Below are positions 44,401-53,462 of a DNA stretch of 64,000 bases, one piece after another. The DNA comes from Flavobacterium sp. MDT1-60 (lineage in GTDB: Bacteria > Bacteroidota > Bacteroidia > Flavobacteriales > Flavobacteriaceae). Location: positions 4,154,001-4,218,000 of the forward strand of contig NZ_CP062159.1 in assembly GCF_014844035.1 (NCBI RefSeq), in the 5' to 3' direction. The notes below the pieces were generated by a model. The model worked only from the letters and a program-made list of their open reading frames with translations, ran no database searches and was not told where the DNA came from. The stretch's first letter is position 1. Each line of letters begins with the position of its first letter. Position numbers and translations under genes: made by a program.

Positions 44401-45624
44401 ATGAAAAAATTATTACGCTTCTCATTTTTGATTTCCTTTTTTCTTTTATTGTTTAGTTGCGCAAGTGACAGTGAAACTCCCGTAGTCAAATCTTCCTCAA
44501 AAGATTTAATTACTTTCGAAATTTCAAACATTAAGACAAGCATTGATCAGGTAAATAATAAAATTACTGTTGTCTTGCCTCCCACTTCCGGTGTTCAGCT
44601 AGAAGTTTTTATCAAGACTTCAGAAAAATCAAAATTAAACGTACCCGATCATAGCACTATTAATTTAAGTATTCCCACGGAATATATAGTTACAGCTGAA
44701 GATGGAACAACCAAAAAATATATTGTTGAAGTTATTAAAGAAGAGGGTATAAAATCCTTTACAATAAAATTAGGGAAACCTCTTGGTGGTGAAATAAGCG
44801 GGAAAATTGATGTAGCAAATAAAACTATAACCGTTGAACTTTCTAAAGATATGCTTCGTTCTTTTCCATCAGCCATTCAAACAGCTGTTTTTGAAACTAC
44901 ACCAGGAATTACAACTAATTTAGTAAGCGGAAATCCTTATGATACTACCAATCCGACAGATTTAATAATAACAAAAAGCAATGGTGCTTTTGAAATTTAT
45001 CATGTCCTGGTAAAAGGTACAGATAACAACGTAAGTATTATTAGTTTTCCTACTTCCTATGTCACTTTAGATGTCAAAATATATGACTATACTGCTTCAA
45101 ACTTTCCTGCAAAACTGACAGCCGGATTACAGCCGACAGATAGAATTATAAGAACATTAGATACGGAAAACATTTCAAATGTAGTTCTTAGATCATTTTC
45201 AGCCTCAGTTAGTGCTACGGTTAGTCCAGATCCTTCTTTACCACAAAATTTTAATCAGGATATCACTTACACTATCACATCTGAAACAGGATTAAAAAGA
45301 GAGGTAAAACTAAGAGTCCTTAAAGATAAAATACTTATCTCGGGAGAAGGCGATTCACGCAGTTATCAATATTCAACTGGAGGAAGTTTTTTTCGTTATA
45401 TAGCAAACAGTAAAATTACCGCTATCAAATTTATTAACGAAACATCATTAGAAGAAGGTACAGCCAAAATAGGAGAACATGTGTCGTATGATAATACAAA
45501 AGATCGTTATATTTCTTTTAGCTTTCCAGAAACAACAAAACCAGGCAAATATATTATAAAAGTAGTTTTAGAAACTGGAGACGAAATAACTACTTATTAT
45601 AAAATAAGCTTAAAAGAATTTTAA
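44401..45624 (+). CDS. Lipoprotein with DUF5018-like beta-sandwich repeats
   Basis: 407 residues. Signal and lipobox LLLFSCASD (Cys near 20). The mature protein repeats short Ig-like blocks: ITFEISNIKTSIDQVNNKIT with YIVTAEDGTTKKYIVEVIKE, then KSFTIKLGKPLGGEISGKID and SITYTITSETGLKREV-like ends. Cell surface or periplasmic, function unknown. 165 bp after coaD; the gap contains no obvious terminator. Confidence 0.65.
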   Translation: MKKLLRFSFLISFFLLLFSCASDSETPVVKSSSKDLITFEISNIKTSIDQVNNKITVVLPPTSGVQLEVFIKTSEKSKLNVPDHSTINLSIPTEYIVTAEDGTTKKYIVEVIKEEGIKSFTIKLGKPLGGEISGKIDVANKTITVELSKDMLRSFPSAIQTAVFETTPGITTNLVSGNPYDTTNPTDLIITKSNGAFEIYHVLVKGTDNNVSIISFPTSYVTLDVKIYDYTASNFPAKLTAGLQPTDRIIRTLDTENISNVVLRSFSASVSATVSPDPSLPQNFNQDITYTITSETGLKREVKLRVLKDKILISGEGDSRSYQYSTGGSFFRYIANSKITAIKFINETSLEEGTAKIGEHVSYDNTKDRYISFSFPETTKPGKYIIKVVLETGDEITTYYKISLKEF

Positions 45625-45664
45625 ACTAATACATAGAATTATCTGTTAAATGCAATACGCATGA

Positions 45665-45696
45665 TTTTGGGTCTATGCAGATTTTCAGTAATTTCG
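45665..45696 (+). promoter_or_regulatory. Bacteroidota-type promoter of the PhnA gene
   Basis: TTTG (45665-45668) and TAATTTCG (45689-45696), 20 bp apart, match the -33 TTTG and -7 TAnnTTTG pattern apart from one base. Gene start 45719. Confidence 0.45.
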
Positions 45697-45718
45697 CATT
45701 TTTAAACAAACAGAAATA

Positions 45719-46297
45719 ATGAGCATCGAAAGAGAATTGAACAAACGAAGCGGATCTAAATGTGAACTTTGTGGCGCCGAAGAAAATCTAAAAGTATATC
45801 AGGTACTGCCAACCAAAAAAGGCGGACTTGACGAAAGCATATTAGCTTGTACTACTTGTATTGACCAAATTGAAAATCCGGATAATGTAGATTTAAATCA
45901 CTGGAGAGCGCTAAATGACAGCATGTGGAATGAGAATGTTGCCGTACAAGTAGTTGCCTGGAGAATGTTAAGCCGTATGCGTGCTGCAGGATGGCCACAG
46001 GAACTGCTAGATATGATGTATTTAGACGAGGATACTTTAGCTTGGGCGCAAGCAACTGGCGAAGGCGAAGACGACGAAAATAAATTAGTTCACCGTGACA
46101 GCAATGGAGTAATTTTAGAACACGGAGATTCTGTAGTTTTAATTAAAGACTTAAAAGTAAAAGGTTCAAGTATGGTGGCAAAACAAGGAACGGCAGTTAG
46201 AAACATCCGTTTAGACCACGAAAATGCCGAATATATTGAAGGAAAAGTTGATGGTCAGCAAATTGTGATTATTACGCAGTACGTGAAAAAAATCTAA
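45719..46297 (+). CDS. PhnA-domain zinc-ribbon protein
   Basis: 192 residues. The zinc ribbon is at the N-terminus (KCELCGAEE and LACTTCIDQI), followed by a helical part (LNHWRALNDSMWNENVAVQV) and the PhnA SH3-like end: VHRDSNGVILEHGDSVVLIK, then KGSSMVAKQGTAVRNIRL. YjdM/PhnA proteins are misnamed phosphonate proteins of unknown job; this one is longer at the N-terminal side as in other Bacteroidota. Cytoplasmic. Confidence 0.9.
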   Translation: MSIERELNKRSGSKCELCGAEENLKVYQVLPTKKGGLDESILACTTCIDQIENPDNVDLNHWRALNDSMWNENVAVQVVAWRMLSRMRAAGWPQELLDMMYLDEDTLAWAQATGEGEDDENKLVHRDSNGVILEHGDSVVLIKDLKVKGSSMVAKQGTAVRNIRLDHENAEYIEGKVDGQQIVIITQYVKKI

Positions 46298-46304
46298 GTA
46301 TTCA

Positions 46305-46360
46305 GTGACAGTCACAGTATCCAGTTCAAACTGTAAACTGTGACCGAAAACTGTAAACTA
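46305..46360. repeat. AACTGTAAACTGTGAC-type repeat
   Basis: Repeats of ACTGTAAACT and GTGACNG units (GTGACAGTCACAGT, AACTGTAAACTGTGACCG). It sits directly ahead of the terminator of the PhnA gene. Confidence 0.45.
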
Positions 46361-46361
46361 T

Positions 46362-46398
46362 AAAAAAAGGCTATTCAAATTTGAATAGCCTTTTTTAT
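46362..46398. terminator. Bidirectional terminator
   Basis: Perfect arms AAAAAAGGCTATTCAAA and complement with almost no loop, T run on both sides, between the convergent PhnA and 46500 genes. Confidence 0.85.
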
Positions 46399-46419
46399 TA
46401 TTGTATTAAATTTTCATGA

Positions 46420-46495
46420 CAAAGGTTTAACCTGAAACAAATAAAACCTGAAACCTGACCCGAGGCTTTAGCCGAATGGGCGAAGCAAACTAAAA
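46420..46495. repeat. ACCTGAAAC motifs and CCGAGGCTTTAGCCGAA repeat
   Basis: ACCTGAAAC repeated three times, then ACCCGAGGCTTTAGCCGAAT and GGGCGAAGCAAAC, related to the insert at 35673-35700. Confidence 0.5.
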
Positions 46496-46499
46496 AAAA

Positions 46500-46946
46500 T
46501 TATTTTTGGAATAATTTGCTAATCTGATCTTTTACGAATGGCTCAGAAATACTGCTAGTTGCTGCAGAAGCTTCTTTGCTTGAAACCATAAACTGAACTG
46601 TTGCTTTTTCAGGAATAACACTTCCTGTGTAATGCAACCAAATATAATTGTTTGGCAATTCTAATTTGATATCATACAAAGGATTTGCACCAAAACCATT
46701 CATGATAATACTGTAAAGACTTGCATAATCATTATTAACGTTTTTAAACGTAAATTTTCTCAAAGTTGAACCTTCATCATCGTTTTGAATACTTGTGTAA
46801 TACACTGTATACTCATCTCCGATTTTTTGAATGTAGTTGTTATTTACTTTTCCTAATTTCTCAACCGGAACAGTTTCAAGAACTTTAATTTGTGCAAAAG
46901 AGACAACACTCATCAACAAAACGGCAATCGTAATAATTCTTTTCAT
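46500..46946 (-). CDS. Small exported protein of unknown function
   Basis: 148 residues. Signal peptide (KRIITIAVLLMSVVSFAQ). The mature part alternates charged and aromatic strands (YIQKIGDEYTVYYTSIQ, STLRKFTFKNVNNDYASLYS, YIWLHYTGSVIPEKATVQF), a small beta-rich fold in the periplasm. No family recognised. The gap behind its start, 46947-47291, is AT-rich with no feature I can identify. Confidence 0.7.
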   Translation of the reverse strand: MKRIITIAVLLMSVVSFAQIKVLETVPVEKLGKVNNNYIQKIGDEYTVYYTSIQNDDEGSTLRKFTFKNVNNDYASLYSIIMNGFGANPLYDIKLELPNNYIWLHYTGSVIPEKATVQFMVSSKEASAATSSISEPFVKDQISKLFQK

Positions 46947-47291
46947 AATTAATTTGGGGTTTATTATTTACTAGCACAATAAACGCAGAAATTATGATAA
47001 AATAAAGCGTTACTGGTTAATTTATTAACAAAAGATTAAGATTGTTGTTTAAAATTGATTTAACGCGAGCACAATAACAAATTAAAACATTGAAAATCAA
47101 TAAATTAATCGACATATAATCATCTAAAAGAGCAAAGAAATCACTTTAAAATATCAAATTTAAAAGCCATAAAAGCATATAAAAAAGAAAAAAAATTACT
47201 ACAAAAACAACTAAAAATCCGAGCTCACGTTTTGCATTTTATGCCAAATTAACTTCAAAAAAGCCTGAAAACGGATACTTGAAACAAAAAA

Positions 47292-48641
47292 CTATCTTTC
47301 TTCTTCCTTCTTCACTACTTTTCTGGCAACTTCAATTTTAAATTTCTTGCCTTTCATTTTTTCATCTTTAACGTTTTTCAACAAGTCATTTACTTTATTG
47401 TATTTAACAGCTGCAAACGAAATGAAATCTTTTACTTCAATTAAACCTAAATCGCCTTTTTCTAATTTTCCTTTTTGAGAAAAGAAACCAACGATATCAA
47501 TTTTATTCAGTTTTGTTTTCTTTCCACCACTAATATAAATGGTTTGATATTCCGGTGGTTTTGGCAATGTTGTAGTATTTTCGACTTTTAGAACTTCCAT
47601 TCCGTAGTCGATATAATCTAATTTTTTTTCACTTTCATGGATGATAATGTAAGCCGTTCCAGAAGCCTGCATACGTGCGGTACGACCGTTACGGTGTGTA
47701 AATTCGTCTTCTTTTAAAGGTAAATGATAATGAATTACGTGTTTCATTTCAGGAATATCCAATCCACGTGCTGCTAAATCAGTTGTGATTAAATAACTCA
47801 TACTTCCATTTCTGAACTGAATCAAAGCACGCTCACGCTCGTCCTGATCCATTCCGCCATGATAATAGGTGGCGTAAATTCCTTTTTCATTTAAAGTATC
47901 ACTGATACGCTCAGCAGCATCTCGGTGATTACAAAATATAATAGCTGATTGCGATTTCAACGAACAAATCAAGTTGAATAAACTTTCTAATTTATCTTTT
48001 GCTGGCGAAACCACCATTTTCATGGATAGATTTGCTTTTTCTTCTTCTTCCGGAATAAAATCCAAAACTGTCGGATTTACCACTCTTGTATATCTCGGAA
48101 TCTCAATATCTGAAGTAGCCGAAACCAATACACGTTTGTTCAGTTTCGTTAATTTTCCAATGATATAGGACATTTGCTCGTGGAAGCCCAATTGCAATGA
48201 TTTGTCAAATTCATCTAAAATCAATGTCTGGATTTTATCCGTACGGAAAGTATCCCTGTCAATATGATCGGCTATTCGCCCCGGAGTTCCAATTAAAACT
48301 GCTGGCGGATTGCTTAAATTCTTAATTTCAGTATCTATGGAATGTCCTCCGTAGCAAATATTTACTTTGTATTGCGTTCCCATTTTCTTCCAAACCTGCT
48401 CAATTTGCAAACCTAATTCGCGAGAAGGCACTAAAATTAAACATTGAACCGAAAGAATTTCAGGTTGTAATAATTCTAAAACAGGAAGCAAAAAAGCCAA
48501 TGTTTTTCCTGATCCTGTTGGAGAAAGTAATAAAACATTGTTATCGTTTAAAATTGCGTCTTGAGCAACTTCCTGCATTTCGTTTAGGCTTTCAATTCCT
48601 AAATTCGAAAGTATGTTGTTGGAATGGTGATTTTTATTCAT
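47292..48641 (-). CDS. DbpA-type DEAD-box RNA helicase (motif II DEFD)
   Basis: 449 residues. RecA-like helicase core: Walker A SPTGSGKT at 40-47, PSRELGLQIE, TPGRIADHID, motif II LDEFD (DEFD at 143-146 instead of DEAD), SAT near 174-176, and HRNGRTAR motif VI. The last about 75 residues form a DbpA-like RNA-binding domain (KIDIVGFFSQKGKLEKGDLG, then EVKDFISFAAV). It should act on rRNA in 50S assembly. The second Ala to Phe change in motif II is unusual but seen in some homologues (from memory). Confidence 0.85.
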   Translation of the reverse strand: MNKNHHSNNILSNLGIESLNEMQEVAQDAILNDNNVLLLSPTGSGKTLAFLLPVLELLQPEILSVQCLILVPSRELGLQIEQVWKKMGTQYKVNICYGGHSIDTEIKNLSNPPAVLIGTPGRIADHIDRDTFRTDKIQTLILDEFDKSLQLGFHEQMSYIIGKLTKLNKRVLVSATSDIEIPRYTRVVNPTVLDFIPEEEEKANLSMKMVVSPAKDKLESLFNLICSLKSQSAIIFCNHRDAAERISDTLNEKGIYATYYHGGMDQDERERALIQFRNGSMSYLITTDLAARGLDIPEMKHVIHYHLPLKEDEFTHRNGRTARMQASGTAYIIIHESEKKLDYIDYGMEVLKVENTTTLPKPPEYQTIYISGGKKTKLNKIDIVGFFSQKGKLEKGDLGLIEVKDFISFAAVKYNKVNDLLKNVKDEKMKGKKFKIEVARKVVKKEEER

Positions 48642-48667
48642 TTTGCAAAAGTAGGTAAAAAAAATTG

Positions 48668-48922
48668 TTTCAGGTTTCAGGTTTCAAGTGTAATAAAAAT
48701 TTAACCGCAAAGAGCGCAAAGGTTTTTATATAGATTGTGTTTAGAATGTGTTGACAACGCAAAGTTCGCAAAGCTGTTTCTATTTAATCTCGCAAAGTCG
48801 CGAAGTCGCAAAGTTATATTTATAAAGCTTTGCGAACTTTGCGTAAACCTTTGCGCTCATTGCGGTAAAATGTAAAAGTTGCTCTATTCTCATTTCAAAC
48901 TTGAAACCTGAAACCTGAAACT
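48668..48922. repeat. Three-layer nested inverted repeat
   Basis: The 318-bp gap is one large folded structure. Outer arms (GTTTCAGGTTTCAGGTTTCA...) are 22 bp and perfect. The next layer, ACCGCAAAGAGCGCAAAGG (48703-48721) and its mirror ending at 48866, matches 21 of 22. The inner layer, AACGCAAAGTTCGCAAAGC (48756-48774) and mirror near 48826-48845, matches 19 of 20. In the centre lies CTCGCAAAGTCGCGAAGTCG. Over 60 paired bases in all. Confidence 0.85.
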
Positions 48923-48960
48923 ATTTTTTTATATTTGATTCCTATTAAAAACCCAAATTC

Positions 48961-50688
48961 ATGAAATTTTTTACCATTGTCATTTCACTTTTCACACTTA
49001 CCACTTTCGCTCAAAACAATAAAAAATACGATACTTTTTTTGAAAAAGGCAATGGAAATCAATCTGCATCTTATCCCGAAACTATTGCTTATTTTAAGCT
49101 TTTAGCCAATGATTTTCCGACGATTCAAATAAAAGAAATGGGTTTGACAGATTCTGGTGAGCCATTACATATGGTAACTTTTAATCCGGATAAGGACTTT
49201 GATTTTGATAAAATTCAGAAAACTAAAGCCGTTCTTTTTATCAATAACGGAATCCACGCCGGCGAACCTGACGGAATCGATGCAACTATGCAATTCTACA
49301 GAGATTTAGCCATTGGAAAAATAAAAGCACCTAAAAATACTGTTTTGGTTTGTATTCCGGTTTATAATATTGGCGGAGCTTTAAATAGAAACTCAACTAC
49401 AAGAGCAAATCAGGACGGACCGGAAGTGTATGGGTTTAGAGGAAATGCCCGAAACTATGATTTGAACCGCGATTTAATGAAATCAGATACGCGAAATACA
49501 AAAAGTTTTGTTGCCATTTTCCAAAAAATAAATGCTGATGTTTTTATTGACAATCACGTGAGCAATGGCTCAGATTATCAATACAAACTAACCTATATTA
49601 TGACACAGCATAATAAATTAGGAACTGTTTTGGGTGATTTTATGAATGATGTAATGATGCCGGCTTTGGTGAAAGATTTACAACAAAAGAAAATCGAAAC
49701 AACACCTTATGTAGATTCTTTTAAAGATACTCCGGACAAAGGTTTTGGGCAGTTTGTTGATAGTCCGCGATATACTACGGGTTATACTTCTTTGTTTAAC
49801 ACGATTGGATTTGTAGTTGAGACACATATGCTTAAAAAATATACGGAGCGTGTAAAAATGACGTACGAATACATGAAATCGACTATGGATTTTACCGATG
49901 CCAATTATCAAAAAATCAAAGAATTGCGTGTAAAAAACCTGGAACAATATCAGCCTAAAAAAACCTATACTTTAAAATGGGAACTGGACAGCACAAAAGC
50001 AACGACTTTTTCTTTTTTAGGATACGAAGCCGGATACAAAAAAAGTGATGCGACAACGGGAAACCGTTTGTATTACGACCGAACCAAACCGTATAAAAAA
50101 GACGTTCCTTATATAAAAGAATTCAAATCGCTAAAAGATGTTGTTATACCATCTGCTTATATCATTTCACATGGGTATTGGAATATTATTGAGCTTTTGA
50201 AAAACAATAACATCTTCTTTACCCAACTTAAAAACGATACTATTATTGAAGTCGAAAGCTATAAAATTGCTGATTTTAAAACATTTTCAAATGCTTACGA
50301 AGGGCATTATCCACATTACAATACAACAATAAATTCTAAAATTGTAAAAATGGCTTTTGCCAAAGGAGATTATCTCGTTTCAACAAAACAGAAAGGTGTT
50401 AAATATTTAGTGGAAGCTTTTGAACCGGAAGGTGTTGATTCCTTTTTCAATTGGAATTTCTTTGATCCTATTTTACAGCAAAAAGAGCATTATTCAGAAT
50501 ATATTTTTGAAGATACAGCTGCCAAATTGCTGAAAGATAATCCACAATTAAAAGCAGAATTAGAAACCAAAAAACAAAACGATCGTGAATTTGCAAAAAG
50601 CTCCGAAGCGCAGTTAAACTGGATTTATAAAAATTCTGTACATTATGAAAAGGCTCATATGCAGTATCCTGTTTATCGAGTGCTTTAG
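48961..50688 (+). CDS. M14-family zinc carboxypeptidase-like protein, exported
   Basis: 575 residues. Signal peptide (FFTIVISLFTLTTFAQ). Zinc site His99-xx-Glu102 in NNGIHAGEPDG and His199 in DVFIDNHVSNGSDYQ. Residues ARNYDLNRD (about 162-170) hold the substrate-binding Arg/Asn, and VVETHM supplies the catalytic Glu. The C-terminal about 200 residues are an extra beta domain. Cuts C-terminal residues of peptides in the periplasm; specificity unknown. A TATATTTG -7-like element is at 48930-48937. Confidence 0.85.
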   Translation: MKFFTIVISLFTLTTFAQNNKKYDTFFEKGNGNQSASYPETIAYFKLLANDFPTIQIKEMGLTDSGEPLHMVTFNPDKDFDFDKIQKTKAVLFINNGIHAGEPDGIDATMQFYRDLAIGKIKAPKNTVLVCIPVYNIGGALNRNSTTRANQDGPEVYGFRGNARNYDLNRDLMKSDTRNTKSFVAIFQKINADVFIDNHVSNGSDYQYKLTYIMTQHNKLGTVLGDFMNDVMMPALVKDLQQKKIETTPYVDSFKDTPDKGFGQFVDSPRYTTGYTSLFNTIGFVVETHMLKKYTERVKMTYEYMKSTMDFTDANYQKIKELRVKNLEQYQPKKTYTLKWELDSTKATTFSFLGYEAGYKKSDATTGNRLYYDRTKPYKKDVPYIKEFKSLKDVVIPSAYIISHGYWNIIELLKNNNIFFTQLKNDTIIEVESYKIADFKTFSNAYEGHYPHYNTTINSKIVKMAFAKGDYLVSTKQKGVKYLVEAFEPEGVDSFFNWNFFDPILQQKEHYSEYIFEDTAAKLLKDNPQLKAELETKKQNDREFAKSSEAQLNWIYKNSVHYEKAHMQYPVYRVL

Positions 50689-50992
50689 TTTTTTAACCGC
50701 AAAGTTCGCTAAGATTTTTTTACTTTTGGTACTATATGTAAAGGTTAAGATCGCAAAGTTGTTCGTGAAGATCTTAGTCAAAATTTACAATTTCGACTAA
50801 GATTATTAAAACAACGTATACACATTTTTTACAATATTCGAGATTTTGTATTTTGACATAAACACAATAACCTATGGTTAGTCTCGAAAAACAAAGGAAA
50901 TTTATTAACCATTTTCAATTAAATTAATTATTAAGCACATGAAATATTTAATCGTTATTTGTAACTAAAATTTTATTCCGAAAACTAATATT

Positions 50993-52261
50993 ATGGCAAA
51001 TTTTGAATCAGCATTTCAAAATATAAAAAAAACACAAGGCTTATATCCCTATTTTTCTGATACAATTAGAGATGATCAAAAATATGTACTTTGTTCAGAT
51101 TGTTTTCACGATGAGGGACTTCGTTTAGATGCAATTCAAATAGGCTTAGAACGTGAACTTAAATGTCCCAACTGCTCATCTGAACATGGAAGAAAACTAA
51201 CTAAACAAATTGTGCGGGAATTATGTTATAGTTTTTTTGTTCGTGGAACCATTGAACGTTTTGAATATGGTGGATTTCCATTAGTTCAAATGAACGAGGA
51301 AAGACATGGAGATTCCGAAATTAAAGTATCCTCTTGGTTAAACGATGATGTTAAATTGATAGAACAAATTGGAGAGATCGGATTATTTTATTACAGCCCT
51401 AGATTTTGGATGTTTGGAGAAATTGAACCTCTAAAAACTCTTCATGATGAGTTACAAATTAATAATGTAATAAAACGAATTTTAGAACTTTATCCCAAAC
51501 ATATACTGAACGCTGAGCATCCATTTTATAGAATTCGTATCAATCCCAAAATACCTCATGAATTTCCGGAATATGATAGTCCTCCAGAGGGGATTGGAGG
51601 CGGAAATAGACTTAACTGGAATGGAGAAGCAGTTTTATATGCTTCTCCAGATCTCGAATTATGTATACATGAATGCCGAGCAAGTGTAGAAGACGATCTT
51701 TATGTAGCAAAACTGATTCCTACTCAACCCTTAAAAATGCTAAACCTTGCAGCATTAATTATAGAGGAAGATGTTGATGAATTCAATAGTCTCGATTTAG
51801 CTATTCATTTCTTATTCTTAGCAGGAAAACACTCTTATTCTATATGTTCAAAAATCGCTCAATCTATAAAAAAAGAAGGCTTCGATGGAATTATTTATCC
51901 ATCATATTTCAGTAATATTAGGACTGGAAATGTGCCTTTTGAAACCATACATGGAATGTCTATTAGACATATCTCAAATTTAAAAGATTATGCCGAGTCA
52001 CAAAGTGTTCCTAATATAGTTTTATTTGGATGGCCAATAAAAGAAAACAAAGTCAAAGTACATTCTATAAATAAAATTACTATCAATAGTATTAAGTATG
52101 ATTTGACTTTTGGTCCAGCTTATAATGAAGCATTACTTGATAAATCACAAAAAGAAAAATTTATAGAAAAAAAGATTGAAGATCAACTAGAAAAATTGCT
52201 TACAGCTTTTAATGAAAATTCAGATGAACACGATTTAGATAAATTACAAAATGAAAAGTAA
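50993..52261 (+). CDS. RES-domain protein with N-terminal zinc-ribbon/HEPN-RES-type domain
   Basis: 422 residues. N-terminal part (1-160) has two CxxC knuckles (C34SDC37, C58PNC61) followed by a helical stretch RELCYSFFVRGTIERFEYGG; this fits the HEPN/RES N-terminal domain type. The RES domain starts near 178: FYRIRINP, then LNWNGEAVLYASPDLELCIH followed by ECR. The Arg, Tyr/Ser and Glu are the active residues of RES ADP-ribosyltransferase-like toxins that destroy NAD+. No Xre/DUF2384 antitoxin lies upstream on this strand. The 303-bp gap before it holds CCGCAAAG-type fragments (50697-50715) and no gene. Confidence 0.75.
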   Translation: MANFESAFQNIKKTQGLYPYFSDTIRDDQKYVLCSDCFHDEGLRLDAIQIGLERELKCPNCSSEHGRKLTKQIVRELCYSFFVRGTIERFEYGGFPLVQMNEERHGDSEIKVSSWLNDDVKLIEQIGEIGLFYYSPRFWMFGEIEPLKTLHDELQINNVIKRILELYPKHILNAEHPFYRIRINPKIPHEFPEYDSPPEGIGGGNRLNWNGEAVLYASPDLELCIHECRASVEDDLYVAKLIPTQPLKMLNLAALIIEEDVDEFNSLDLAIHFLFLAGKHSYSICSKIAQSIKKEGFDGIIYPSYFSNIRTGNVPFETIHGMSIRHISNLKDYAESQSVPNIVLFGWPIKENKVKVHSINKITINSIKYDLTFGPAYNEALLDKSQKEKFIEKKIEDQLEKLLTAFNENSDEHDLDKLQNEK

Positions 52262-52318
52262 CCAAATCTTTTCTTTTCCTAATAATTAAAATATATTAGT
52301 TAATAAATAATCTTAATC

Positions 52319-52353
52319 AGATAGCGTGGGTTTGCAATCCGCACTATCGCATG
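52319..52353. repeat. Imperfect palindrome, possible terminator of the RES gene
   Basis: GATAGCGTGGGTTTGC and GCAATCCGCACTATC pair with a few mismatches around TTGC, followed by T8 on the plus strand. It resembles REP-like elements rather than a simple terminator. Confidence 0.5.
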
Positions 52354-52377
52354 TAGTTTTTTTTATAATGTCAAGAA

Positions 52378-52794
52378 CTATTTATCTTTTAACATTTTTT
52401 CTAAAAACTCAACTTTATCTTTTTCAGCCTGAAGTAAACGTTCGTAAAGTTTTTTATTTTCCTCATAAGACTCAAGTAATTTGTCTAATGGATTAAAAGT
52501 GAATAGTGGTCCATGCGCAAATGCACCATTACTTCCACTATTATCATAGAAATTATTAAAATAATTAATAGCAGCTTCTTCTGAAAAATTTTTAAGAGCT
52601 TCAACATTTACGCCCAAAGCCTTTGCTACATCAATAAGTTTTTCATCGCTTATAGTTTCACTGTTTTCAAGAGCAGATATAGCTTGTTGGTTTGTCCCTA
52701 AAGCCTGTGCTAATGCTTCTTGTTTCATGTCTCTAAGTTCACGAATTCGGCTAATTTTTCGTCCTATATGGTTTGGTTTTGCAAATGTGCTCAT
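52378..52794 (-). CDS. XRE-family helix-turn-helix regulator with C-terminal coiled coil
   Basis: 138 residues. The helix-turn-helix covers about 12-68: ISRIRELRDMKQEALAQALG, TNQQAISALENSETISDEKL. After a flexible middle (NNFYDNSGSNGAFAHG) the end is charged and helical (LLESYEENKKLYERLLQAEK), a likely coiled-coil dimerisation part. Convergent with the RES gene. It lacks the DUF2384 domain of RES antitoxins, so a TA pairing is only a guess. Confidence 0.85.
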   Translation of the reverse strand: MSTFAKPNHIGRKISRIRELRDMKQEALAQALGTNQQAISALENSETISDEKLIDVAKALGVNVEALKNFSEEAAINYFNNFYDNSGSNGAFAHGPLFTFNPLDKLLESYEENKKLYERLLQAEKDKVEFLEKMLKDK

Positions 52795-52910
52795 AATTCA
52801 AAGATAATGTATTGCTTACTTAAGAAACAAAAGTACGATTTTTGAGACAGGAAATAGTTATTTTAAATCTCAATTTTCAAATTCCAAATTAAACTTAAAA
52901 CCAAAGCTAT

Positions 52911-53045
52911 TCTCAAAGTGTAGCTCCGCGTGAGGGATAGAGCTAAGCTACCGCAGTAGCAGCGAAAGCCCGACAGCATCACGATAAGAGGGCGTATATG
53001 TGCAAAGTAATGTTGCCCTCTTATCGGGATGGTGGCACGCCCTAA
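52911..53045. repeat. Intergenic palindromic repeat, family B
   Basis: Outer arms GCGTG (52929-52933) and CACGC (53036-53040), GCTACCGCAGTAGC mini-hairpin, and an 11-bp perfect stem GATAAGAGGGC (52983-52993) with GCCCTCTTATC (53015-53025). Contains GAGGGATAG and GAAAGCCCGAC, wording that recurs in flavobacterial repeats (from memory). Confidence 0.6.
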
Positions 53046-53077
53046 TTATGTATCCGATAAATAATAAATTGAATTAA

Positions 53078-53308
53078 TTACTGGCTATTCTCGTCCTTTA
53101 TGCCTTTAAGCAGTGCGTAAATTGCCATTGCATGTCCCTGACCTAAATCAAAATCTTCCTTAAGCCAGTTGACGATATCTCCAGCTTTCACTTCAGGTTT
53201 GAGTTTTCCGTCTTCTGTGAAGTTTTTTTGTTCTGCTAAAGTTCTAAATTCAGCAGGACCATTACCCGTCTTTTCTTTAATTGTTTTTAAATATCCTTGA
53301 AATGACAT
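53078..53308 (-). CDS. DUF4287-family small protein
   Basis: 76 residues, full length. FQGYLKTIKEKTGNGPAEFR then KPEVKAGDIVNWLKEDFDLG and QGHAMAIYALLKGIKD define DUF4287, a small helical domain often fused to or beside DUF5655/transport-like proteins. Cytoplasmic. Function unknown. Confidence 0.85.
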   Translation of the reverse strand: MSFQGYLKTIKEKTGNGPAEFRTLAEQKNFTEDGKLKPEVKAGDIVNWLKEDFDLGQGHAMAIYALLKGIKDENSQ

Positions 53309-53462
53309 AACAATATCTATTAGTTGGTTAATCTATATGTACGAAAATACAAATAAAAATTTAGATTTACTAAACAACTAATATTCTGCCTCGAAGCGTT
53401 GCAATAAAGTCTTATCTTGCCTCTTGTCTCTTCCTTCTTGATTCTAGCTTCTTGCCTCTATT

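Noticed and set aside
48700-48880. CRISPR-like array from the repeated CGCAAAG units
   Set aside because: The units are arms of inverted repeats with unequal spacing, without constant direct repeats and spacers or cas genes.
50993-52794. Calling the RES/XRE pair a toxin-antitoxin operon
   Set aside because: Genes are convergent and the XRE protein lacks DUF2384, so it is reported only as a question.
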